The translations under genes and the position numbers were made by a program. Of a DNA stretch of 64,000 nucleotides, positions 38,301 to 50,554 are shown piece after piece; within the stretch, counting starts at the first letter, position 1; every line of letters begins with the position of its first letter. This DNA is from Magnolia sinica (lineage: Eukaryota; Streptophyta; Magnoliopsida; Magnoliales; Magnoliaceae), in the NCBI RefSeq assembly GCF_029962835.1, contig NC_080578.1:54987001-55051000 (forward strand), given 5' to 3'. Under the pieces are notes generated by a model. The model was not told where the DNA came from. It made no database searches and saw only the letters and a program-made list of their open reading frames with translations.

Positions 38301-41300
38301 GTCAGACACATCACGATTGTTGCATCCATAACAAATAAAAACGAAAGGGAAAGTGAGGGTCGAATCGTCGAAGCCGACCTTTTCGAAACCCGCATTTCAA
38401 AACCCTAAATCAGATTCTCTCTTTTGAATCGAAGCGTTTTTAAGCCCCTTCAATGCAAAAATCGCGAATTCTTTGCAATAGGAGGAAATTTCAGCGGAGG
38501 ATATCCTACACCCTTGCCGAAATTCCCAAAATTTCAAGTTTTTTCATTCCCAAAATTTCAAGTTTTTTCATTCCCAAACTTAGGTGCAAACAAGATGGAA
38601 GAGTAATGTCTTTATGAAGATGTGCCTTTTCTTTTCCCAAAACATTAAATAATGAATCATCAACAAGTGAAATGGGTGAACAAGAAAGGGACTCATCAGG
38701 AGAACAAAAGAGATTGAGTACCATCATATGGTTCATGGCCCTAGTGCCAGTCACCCAAGGAGGTGTACTAGAGGATGCGATTAAGGCACTACCTAAATTG
38801 ATGAGGAAAGTGAATGGAGTGGCGCCTGATTCGATACTCGTTTTTCAACTCTACAGGTTTACAATTTTGCCCTAACCATGGATTGCATAAGATTCACTTA
38901 GCCTAGAGGAACCACCAATTCTAGGGGACCCCTCATCAGGTTGAGTGTGCTTGGTAAGGAGATGGCCCTTCATTTTGTCGAATCAAATCCCAACACTGGT
39001 CCACTATATGGTCATTATTCTTGTAATAAGTGCAATAGCGCTGTTGCCCAGGAGACCTAGAACTATTAGTAAAAGAGGTTGTCCTTGTCCTCTATTGCTA
39101 GAACAGTCCCCACGCCATAGTAGTTGCTCATCTTTACTATTGCTACCCACACCAAAAATGAATGTTGGTAGTTGCTCATCTCTACTATTGCTACCCACAC
39201 CAAAAATGATTGTTGTGTTGTCGCTTGGGTGGAGGGATGATGAGGAATTTGATGGATTTGGTCTGTGCACATGCGTGCAAGCACATATGATAAAGTGGGT
39301 ATCTTCTTGCTAAACATAAGTTGGGGTTTAACTGGCTTTAGGTGGGGTTGAATGGTGGCAGGAAATAGGGCAACACATATTTCCTCCCTCTAATGTTGCT
39401 GCTGCGCAATATCCTCTATAAATGGATGGTGGAGTTTCCATTCAACTAACCCATGGAACTTGACACAATGATCATTGAAACTATTAAGGTTTTTTTTTTT
39501 TTCTTTTTTAATTTTTTTTTTTAATTTCATATTTTGATATTTCTTAAAAATGTCATACAACGCTGTAAATTATTTTCATTAGAGTAGACCTCTTGTAGTG
39601 TTTGCCAATTTTTCTTTGCATAATCACCATATATAACTGTTATGGGAAATATGGACTAGCCACTGAGAAGAGGCCAGCTCAGACATATATGCACAATGCG
39701 AGGAGGTCGGCCAACATCAGTCATGACCAAGGAGCTCCTTAACGGCTAGGGAAGCGCACTTTGTCATATTTCGCTGAACAATCCCGAGCTCCTCCACGGC
39801 CCCATCCATTTTCGAGCTGCTGCTTGGAACATCTCTTGGCAAAAGCCCCCGAAGTACGACCTTGCATCGTATGACTAAATGAAGAGGATGGTCATCCCCG
39901 ATGTCTCGCCTATATTCTACTAAGAGCTTGGTCTCGGCCCTCTGACATGACTTCCAAGGGCAGGTCGGTAGGTCGGTAATCTTCTCAATGCCACGGGAGT
40001 AATCTTCTCAATGCCACGGGAAAACTCAACCACAACTCACTAGAGAATCCAGGTTGGCAAAACCCCTCTTTGGAACGACCGTCCACCTCGGACTCCTACC
40101 ATGTGCTTCTATTGATTCCGACTTGGTTTCGATTGTAACTACCTGAGGTCCCAGCCGAGGATCTCGGAAGGCGATCGCAACATGGATCTGCCCGAGATCT
40201 CCGCCGAGGATCTCGGGAGATATCCATAACACGTTTGGGATACGAATCCCTCTACAATACACACCTACTAAACATGGAATCTCCATCTACCCCACCACCC
40301 CTCTTCAACTATAAATAGGAACGCCTCTAATGGTGAAAGGTACACACAATCCAACCCAGAAAATACTCCAAAAAACCTTACGTTCTACTAGACCTAGCTT
40401 GCCTATCTGACTTTGGCATTGGAGGGTCTCCTGCTATAGCTAGGGTCTCCATCTTTGTCTTCTTTTGTAGGTCTCAAGTGGTCTAAGGAGGATGTCCAAA
40501 TTTCTGCATCAACAATAACATTGTCATGGACATGTTCTTCCATATTATGGAAGAGCCAATTCATCACTTGACAATCATCCTCCTTCCATTTAGATTGAGA
40601 GTCCGAATCTTCAAAGAGTCCACTGTCAATGAGGTACTTCAATTTTCTTTTAAAAGCAAGGAATATTTTAACTAAGCTGACCCACGGGAGAAAATTACTC
40701 GCTTTCCATGTAATTTCACAGAAGAAATTTGTTGGAGATTCATTTTTATTTCCATTGAAGATGTCATATTCAATCAACACCAAAGCACGATCAACTTATC
40801 TCTCAAAGTGACAATAACAACAAAAAAATGGAAGGAAGATTCCCAACTTGCAGTAAAGAGGTGAGCGACTAGTAGATATACCAGAGTTAGATTAGGGTCC
40901 AGGATTGACAACATTCACGGTGCAATGTTAGCAACTACAGACAAAGAGTAGTCACATGCGATGGGCCGCAAGGATTAACTCCGCAAACTTGCAATGAAGG
41001 TCTCTGGATCAATCACATAGTAGTAGCACCGTGGATCTCTGGATCAACAACAACATGACAATAGCTACCTTGGACTCTCAATTGTGCGATGGAGGGGAAT
41101 AAACTCACGATATCCTGACCCACCAACAACCAATCATAGACCCACAGACGACAAAGCACAACCACGATCAAACTAAGACAATGGAAATCGATCAGCGGGG
41201 TGCATCAAAACAAGGCGTTTGGTGCAGAAACGATCGCACCCACGACGTTGGAACATGACCTTGATCTAGAGATGATCGGAAACAAGATGGCTCACTGGCC

Positions 41301-44300
41301 TTTGGACTCAACTCGTCCATGCACCAACAACCACGATGCTGCCCTAGTGTCTTCACCATATCAATAATGCTCTGGAATCCAACTAGTTTGAACGGAGCAG
41401 AAAAAAAAGATTGAAGAGGTAGTTTGGTCAATCAAACCAGCAAATTGAGACGACCCCTATCAATGGTGAAAACTTGCAGATCTGAAAGAGAATGATTTGA
41501 TTGGAATTAGCCCACAATCTCTGATACCATGTAAACTTCCCCTAACAGTGTCCATGACCAGCGAGAAACGTTGATGGACAGCGTATAGTGTTGGACGTTG
41601 ATGGGTGGACGCAGATGATTTAGTAGCAAGAAGAAGAAGGAAGAAGAGGAGAGGAGAGGAAGAGTCGTTGGAGAGAAAACGTGGAGGGAGGACTTACACC
41701 GCTCTAGGGTTTATTTTATATTATAATATGACTTGCAACATACAAGTGGGCTTATGCCTCCATGTCTAGATAAATGTTGGGCCTGAGGCTCATAACTACA
41801 TTTCTTACACTTCTCTCCACAATATTCCTTCCTTCGACCTGAATTTCCACAACCATTTGCTTACGAGGGCTTGACTCATCTGCTCCATATTCCTTATGCT
41901 AGCTCCCCCCCTCCTTTTATGGCTTGCATACCTCCCATTTTACAAGGTGGATTTGTGCTTCACATCAACCCCTTGCCATCAGCGGTTCCTTTTCGACCTC
42001 TTGAATTTGTCCAACATTGACGGCAGACACTTAAAATAGTACATGAAGTAGAGCCGTAGATTTGATATTGCGACTTTTATCAGTTTTATTTTGCCCCTTA
42101 ATGATAGATGCCTGGCTTTCCACCTGGACAACTTCCTTTCTATCCTCACTATGATCTTGTTCCATAGGTGTTTGGATGGCTTACTAACACACAGAGGTCC
42201 TTAGGTACATTGACGGAAGAGACCCTACCTTACAACCACCATCTTTGCCAAAATATCCACCTCCCCTCTAGTAGAGAACACAATGAATAATTTGCTCTTG
42301 GATATGTTAACTCTCAATCCCGATACTACCTCAAAACATCTCACCACCTTTCTCAAGTTATTCACCATTATGACATTCGCATCACGGAGAAGTATGGTAT
42401 TGTCGACAAACTAAAGGTGACTTATTGGAGAAAAGACACCTCCCACCTTGAAGCCTCTAATCAAGCTTACGTCCTGTCCTTTCTCAAGCATCTTGCATAG
42501 CGCCTCAACAACCACCACAAATAGAAATAGAGAGTGGGTCCCCTTGCTTAAGCTCTCTTGAAGCCCAAGCCTTTGGGAGATCCATTTGCCAAAACCAAAA
42601 ACCTTGCAGGGTTGACACACTCCTTCATCCAACATCTCTATGTTTGACCGCATCCCAATCTTCCCAACATGTAGTCCAAAACGCCCTAATCTACATGGTC
42701 CTATGCCTTTTCAATGTACAACTTATATATAACTCCTTTCTTCCCTTCTCTACGTCTTGCATCCAAGCACTCATGGGCTACAAGAACACTATCCAATATT
42801 TGCCTACCCATTACAAATGCTTCTTGAGACTTACCCGTATTGGAGGATATAAAGCGAATTGGCACCGGTATGGGGCCGCTACGTCCGATGTAGGCTGATA
42901 TGCCCATGAAAGCCCAATTTTGATTTTTTTTTTTTTTTTTTTTCAAAATTTTTTTTTCAAAATTTCACTAAAAATGATTTGAATGAGATTCGACAAATTG
43001 AAGCGAAGTGGAACATTGTCGGAAAAATCGAAAAGAGGGTAAACCTTCACTTTCTTTTTATATTTTCATCTTCTTTTTGTTGTATTTCAATGTAATGGGC
43101 CCTAGTTCACCAAATCATGCTTGATTTGTATTTAATTAGGGCCCATTTAGTTGACATTCAACAAGTCAAATCGATAGACAACATTCTCATCAAAGAATGG
43201 TCCGATACACCATTGAATACATGGTCAGAAAGAAAAAAAGACAGGTTCTTGGATATCTCATTGTTTCCTTTTTTTTTTTTTTTAAAAATAAAAAAAAAAA
43301 ACTTAAAAAAAATTCTGATCGATACGACCCTGATACCAATACGTGACGTCATATCGTATCATTTTTCCATCGGGTCGATACGCTGATCGATACCGTCCTT
43401 CAAAACCATGACTACTCTAAACCTTGTAGTTAGGATTTTTGCCAGGATTTTGTGCAACCCACCAATCAAATTTATAGGGTGAAAGTCGCGATAGTATTTG
43501 TCACCTCTTTTTTTCAGTACGAGGGCAATAAAGGAAGCTCTGAGTTTTGGCGAGAGATGTCCCTTCCCCCAAAACTTAACTATAAAGTCAGGAAGATCCT
43601 ACTTAACTAACTCCCAAAAGATTTGGAAAAAAGCCCAAGGAAATCTGCTAGGTTCTGGAGCTTTCTCCTCCTGAAATGTCCATTGCCCCCTTGACTTCCT
43701 CTAATGGAATGGGCTTCTCAAGGTTTTCTTCTTTAGATTGCGTCAATGACTTGAAGGGTAAATGGTCCAATTGAGCCCTCTCCAAACTCTCATATGTTGA
43801 TAAATTTTCATAAAATTGCACAACGATGTTGCACACTTACATACTTTTTCTTCAATCCTCTTGCCCTCCACCATCATGCTATGGATCCCATTGTTCCTGG
43901 CTAGCAATGCTATGGAAAATTTTGTGTTTCTATCCCATTCCTTCAACCACATAGTGCATGACTATTGTCTCCATTTAATCTCGTCTTCCATAAGCCAATT
44001 CATGTAGCCTTGGGAGAGCTTAACCTTCATAGCCCTCTCTTCTGCCAATAGTTCACCATTCTCTTCCATCATGTTTGAGGCTTGAATATCTTGCAATATG
44101 GCTTTATTTTCCTCTTCTTTCCCCCAATACTTCCTTTTTCTAGTTAATAATCTTCCATTTGAGTAGTTTTAGCTTCTTATATAACCTAAATTCAACAAAT
44201 CCTTCAACTTGGAAAGAACCACCATTCTCTGACTAGATCCAAGCAACCTGCAATCTTGAAGCACATCAACTCAAATTTGAATGGCTTCGGGCCCCAATTT

Positions 44301-44560
44301 TCCTCGTCCTCTTCCAAGACTATCGGGTAGTGATTGGAGACACGCCTTGGTAAGCCTATTTGCATCACGAGAGGATACATATCCACTTAATCAAAAGATG
44401 CTAAAAATCTATTGAGCTTAGACACAATAGGCTTTTCATGATTGGTGCTCCACATGAATCTAATGTTGGTAAGTCTGCCATCTAAGGTATTCCATAACAG
44501 TAATGGTGGTCGTAACTGCCATTGCCATTATTGTTACAATATGAGCCGTAACGGCCGTTA

Positions 44561-44599
<39 letters not shown>

Positions 44600-47500
44600 T
44601 TTTGGTCTAGCAATGGATTGTTATGGGGCTAATACGGTCGTTACAAGACCGTTATGGGGTTGTTACAACTTATGAGTCAATTTTTCTATAACGGTCGTTA
44701 TGGCCATTACAACCCTGTAACGTATAACGGTTGCCACCATTATTGTTGCATAGCGGCCATTACTAACTGTTTTGGGATACCTTGCCAACATCTCATTTCT
44801 GTACACCTAGCTTGAGAAGTCCCAACATACTACTTATTCTATCTCCATTTAACATCTCAAATGTGAACCTAACGATGTTAGGTCAACACCCAACACCCTA
44901 GCTGGCATCTGCTCCGAACCACATCTAGGGGCTCGTTTGGCATCTCTACTCTAATTCAATAAGAGCTACTCTAATAAGCTCCTTTTGTTCTAGCTCTTGC
45001 TTTAAATAAGCTTGTTTGATAAAATCACTTTTTCAAAACTGAAAACTATTATTTGAAATAAGCACGTTTGGCAAAACATTTACATAAGAGCTTTTTCTAG
45101 GGGTAGTTAATGTCATTTAGGGTTAGTTAATGTCATTTTTAAAGTTTAGGAAAGCTCCGTTATAAGAGCAATCCAAATGGTTGTTTTGGTGGATCTCACC
45201 ATATGATGGACTATGCCCCAAATGGCAAAAGATTGGATGGCTACATACAATATTCATGTTTTAAGACATTCGGGCCATCCGTTATGTCGGATATTGGATG
45301 TGGATCGTCCATCATATAGAGCCCACCTTTGATGTGGACCGTCTATTGTGTGAGCCAAACCTTCAAGGTGAGTCATCCATCATGCAAGGCCCATCTTGGA
45401 TGTGGACCATTCATCATTGGGGGCCCACCTTGATGTAGGCCATCCATCATGTGGGGCTCACCATCAATGCTAATTGTCCTTTATGTGGGGCCCCTTAATG
45501 TCCATCACCCATCACCCATCACATGGAGTCCACATTTGATGTGTCCATAATGTGGGCCCTACCTTCGAAGTAGATTTTCCGTCATGTGGGGCCCGCTTTT
45601 GATATCCATCATTCATCATGTAGGGCGCACCTTCTATGTGGATCATCCATCATGTTGCCCACTTTGAATATGGTTCATCCATCATGCGAGACCTTGGGTG
45701 TCGACCACCCATTGCGGGGGGCCACACTTTTGATGTGGGCCATCCATCTTGTGAAGCCCATTCCGTCCATTATGTGGGCCCACCTTGATGTGGGCCATTC
45801 ATTGTGTGGGGCCCAACCTTCAATACAGGTCATTCATCATGTGGGCCCACCTTGGATGACCATCATCCATCATGTGGGTCCACCATTAGTGTGGATCGGC
45901 CATCAAATGGGGCCCACTTGATGTGGATGTTCCGTCATGTTGGGCCACCCTTTAATGCATGCCATCCATCATGTGAGGCCCACCTTTGATGTGAACCGTT
46001 CATTATGTGGGCCCACCTTGATTTGGACCATACATCATGTTGGGCCCCATGTTCAATATGGGTCCATCATGAAGAGCCCACCTTTGATGTCCACCATCCA
46101 TCATGTGGGTCCCACCTTTGTCGTGGACCATCTATTATGTGGGGCCCATTGATGTGGATAATCCATCATGCGGGGCCGCATTTTGATCCAAGTCATCCAT
46201 CATGTGGGACCCACCTTTGATGTCCACCATCCATCATGTAGGTCCCACCTTTGCTGTGGACCGTCTATCATGTAGGACCCAACCTTCAATATGGGTCATT
46301 TATCATGTGGGCCTACCTTTAATGTCAACCTTCCATCATGTGGGTCCCACCTTTGATGTGGATCATCCATCATGGGGGGCCACACTTTGATGCGGGCCAT
46401 CCAACATGTGGGGCTCACCTTTGATGTGACCGTGCATTATGTGGGTCCACCTTTGATGTGGACCATTCATCATGTGGGGCCCCACCTTCAATATGGGTTG
46501 TTCATCATGTGGGCCTACCTTGGAGAGATTGTAAAGAGAAGAGAAGAGGGCAAGATGGGAATTACTTGAGAAGTTTAAGGACAAACTTGTCCAAAAATTT
46601 GCCAAAAATTTCTACTCGCTTAAGCTAAATAAGCTATTTTTCAAAAAGTAACTCCTCCCAAACTTATAAAATCAGAGCTTATTTGCTACTTCCTAAAGAA
46701 ATAAGCCCCCAAATTAAACTTTTACCAAACAGTCCAAAAGCTTATTTTTTAGAAATAAGCTAATATGCTCGTATTTGTAGAGATGCCAAACGCCCCCTGG
46801 CTCTTCCCAGAATGCATGCCTTAGCGTTGCCAAATTCGGTCCGTAAATAGAGGTGAAAACCCACATTTCTCCTAATGTGACCCCTCTCAATAGCATAGAA
46901 GTAGAGAACTTACCACACCCTTTTTCCATACTATTGAATCCAACGTTACCACCAGGCCTCCCTGCAGCACCTTCGGTTTCCGATGCCACCCATTCTTTCA
47001 CCATATACCCCATATTGAATCGAGCAAATTCTCACCCATCTCTAGCATTTTAGTCTCATGTAAGGCCACAAGCTGAACTTTAGTCTGTCTTCACTGATCT
47101 TTAATTTGCACCCTCTTCTACCAACAACCTAGCCCCTTAACGTTCTAACTGAGTATCATTTAGGCACTGTGTGCACCCTCTCCCCTTTCTTTCTGATTCT
47201 GGAAGAAGCCCCTAAATCACAATTGATTGATGACTCGAGTCTCTCAAGCCCTCTTCTACCTTGTGGAGACAGATAGGTTAGAGTAATTAGTGTTTTAAAT
47301 AGCGAATAGCGTGTAATGTAGCGTTCACCCCTCTGAAGTGTGAGGTGTAAATTAAATAGCGTGTAGCATAAGTTATATGGTCCTTCTAGATTTTCAATGA
47401 AGGTTGCGCTTGGTTGCACCAATTTAATGGATATTTTGACCAAACGCCCCCTTGCTGATATATGTAATCTTCTGTTTTCTGCTCTTTTGTTTAGCTTTCC

Positions 47501-50500
47501 CTCTGTTTCAGTTTCTTTTCTTTCAATGCAATCATCTTTCAAAAAAAAAAAAGATTAATAATGGAATTTGACAAAATTTCTTGATTTTTGGTGCAACCAA
47601 ATGCAACCTAAAGTAATAGGAAAGGTTAATGATTAAGTATAAAGGTAAAGAAAGAGGAAGTTGATTTCACACTATTACTTATATTATTTTTATTAAAAGC
47701 ATTGAACAAATGAACTAATTTTTATTGAAAACAGAAAAATATTGCAAATCATTGGAAACATTAATTGATTTTAATACTAAGTGAGAAATAACTTGTAATG
47801 TGAGCCACATAGCAAGTAGCGTCAGCGTGTAACATTTGCAAATTATCATGTAGCGTGGGTTGCATGCAACTTGAGCTATTTTCATGAGCTACGTAGCATT
47901 ACGACTAAGCCACACTGGTGTAGTGTAAGCTACATGCTACATAAAGTAGCTATTTAAAACACCGAGAGCAATATAATCCTCATCACAATCACCGTATGAG
48001 ACACCTACTTCTTTCCCACCATTCTGATAGTCTCTTTGATCCGTTTCTTCTCTCTTTCTTCTACGTCGAAGTCTTTATCATGTACCACAATGGTGTTGAC
48101 CTCAATCTTCAACGATCATTGTTTGTCACATGGAGCCCTAACCTCTCCTCTCGTTTCTTGGATTGGTGGAATGTCTAATGCCTCGAGGAAAAAACTAGCC
48201 TTGCCCTGACCTAGACCTCCATCTTCTACTTTTATGACAGATAGCTTGTCTTCAGGCATTACCAACACCATGGCTTGCACCCGCCGACATAGAGATATTT
48301 TGAAGAATCTAAAACCAATACCAGCTCCAAAAATGTTGCGAGAGGACTACTAAGCGATCCAAATAGGAGGTTGACCAACTCTAATGTCGTCGGAGATGAG
48401 CCCCGCTTCACCGATTTGGCTTCCGCCATCCCCTGCTTCTCAATGCATGAGAGGTAGGAGGATTGCTTTGGAGGGAAAAACAAGTAATGTCAATTAGCTC
48501 CCCACATGAGCAAAGAGGGGAGTAAATGAAGTCACATGCCTCTTTACGTATAAAAGTCTACACTTGTCAGGGATGGCGCATGTGACAATGCATTGAACCT
48601 CTTTGCAGGCTGGACACACTTGTACCGTCTCCTCTCCCATGCCACATGCTTGATTGCCTGTACTAGCTCCCCTTCGTCTAGCACGAGCCACCCTCTGATA
48701 GGTTTGAATCTTCGAGCCTTTCCTCTCGCCCTGACCCTGGTGACCGAACCTCCCCGCAATCTCCATTCTCCCTTGCCATTGGATTCATTCCTTAATACAT
48801 GTCACCCGAAAAGTTCCCCCTCCTCTCTCTCTCATTGACAATGAGGACTCATGCCCTTACCTCTTTTAACTTGTCATCTGGAATGACACCAGCCTGACAT
48901 CTATCTTTAGCCACCACCATCGCCACCTCTTTCCTCATAGCCGACACTACGCTACATGTCAAGCTAAGCTCCGTTGCTACTCCACCAACCACTGTTACAC
49001 CACTCCCCTACTGGCTTGATGCATCTCCCACATTCAGTGCTCCACTGGACCATCCATCCAGTGTTCCATCTCCGCATCACCTATCCCTCCTATGGCTTCA
49101 CTTTTACGCCGGTAGTCATCAAATTGGACCACCCTTTCCCCTTTGCCTTCGTAGATCACCCTAAATGAAATCTTCGTGTCTCCGATTACAATTGGTACCC
49201 TATCTAGGACTTTGTCCTTCTTCTTCCTCACACAAATCCTTGTAATGTGGAGCTCCACTAGAGCTTCCGTCATTGGGTCTATGGCCAACACCTCTCTAAT
49301 AGAGGGTCTCATTGGCGCAAAAGCTTTGAAGAAGCTGAGCTCCAATGGGAATCCCCATATCTGGACGCAAAGAACCTCTGAATCGAACATAGACATGTTA
49401 GACCACCTAATCAGTGCTTCCATTGGACCCCCCATTGAACATAACACCAATTAGGAGAACTTTGTTCAGATTTTCGAAAGGTTGCAGGGAAATCCATACC
49501 TTGGACTCGCCGAGTGGCTTCAAGATACAATCCTCCACACTGCAACATGGGGCCAGCCACTCACCCACTTTAGCCATTGAAGCCCCTTTCCTTTTCGATG
49601 CTACCAAATTCCACTGAAGATTGCTCCATGAATTCTCCACTACATCCTCGTGGAAGCAAACCTCCATACCCCTTTCCCTCTTCTCCACCCACACCCATTT
49701 TCCTCCCTTGGAATTATCCCCTTCCCTTTTCTTACCCTCTTCTCTCCCTTACTCATGGTGTGTCGTAAAGGCCGTTACGTAAACGTAACGGTGGCAACCG
49801 TTACACGTTATGGGGCCGTAACGACCGTTATGGAAAAAAATGACTCGTAATTGTCGTTAACGGCACGTTACGTTCCCTATAAAGGCCATAACAACCTCGT
49901 AATTGTCTGTTATGGGGCCAATACAGGTTTTCCATACTTTTTAATCAACATTACGGGGAAAATACATGTTTTTCATGATTTTTTTTTCAATAAAAAAAAG
50001 AGACCGTAACGGCCTTTATGGGGGCCGTGATAGCCGTTACGACCCGTATCATAAAGGTAACGATGGTGGCCGTTACGGCCACCGTTACTGTTACAGAACA
50101 CCTTGTCCTTACTCTTCTTCCCCCTTTGAACTCCCTACTACCACATCTCAGTAAGACCTCCAATCTGTCGGACCCAAATTCTTGCTATGCCCTCCCTTAT
50201 TGTCCCTTCAGATTCCCTCTCTCCTATTTTTCACTCCTAACCAAGGTGTCCCGTATCCATTATGATACGGCCATATCGGCCGACACGTAACGGTAACGGC
50301 CGACACCATTATGCGATACGGGGTCGAAATGGCCGTTATGGAATTTTGTGACCGTAACGGCCGTTACGGGACCGTTACGGACCCGTAACGGCTGTTACGG
50401 GCCTTGAAAAAAAAAACTTACCTTTTTTCCTTTCTTTTCTTCTTCTTCTTCTTCCTCTTCTTCTTCTTCTTCTCGGGCAGCTGCGGCTGCGGCCTTCTTC

Positions 50501-50512
50501 CTCCTCTTCTTC

Positions 50513-50554
<42 letters not shown>

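Larger units (their letters stand above)
38331..39637 (+). other. DET1 intron 3, no gene recognised
   Basis: Holds two short tandem repeats (listed separately) and T-rich runs near 39490-39530. Open frames here lack family motifs. Confidence 0.5.

Noticed and set aside
38945..39313. 122-codon open frame on the + strand.
   Set aside because: It spans a 51-bp tandem duplication that is open on both strands, with low-complexity translation and no motif.
45250..46520. Regular spaced repeats resembling a CRISPR array.
   Set aside because: This is plant nuclear DNA. The repeats are degenerate, contiguous and lack unique spacers of constant length; it is a tandem array inside a transposon.
49020..49454. 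Host gene encoding a 138-residue protein on the minus strand.
   Set aside because: Its composition and motifs ([22 protein letters not shown]) fit the ORF1 of a plant LINE, and ORF2 follows in the expected order.
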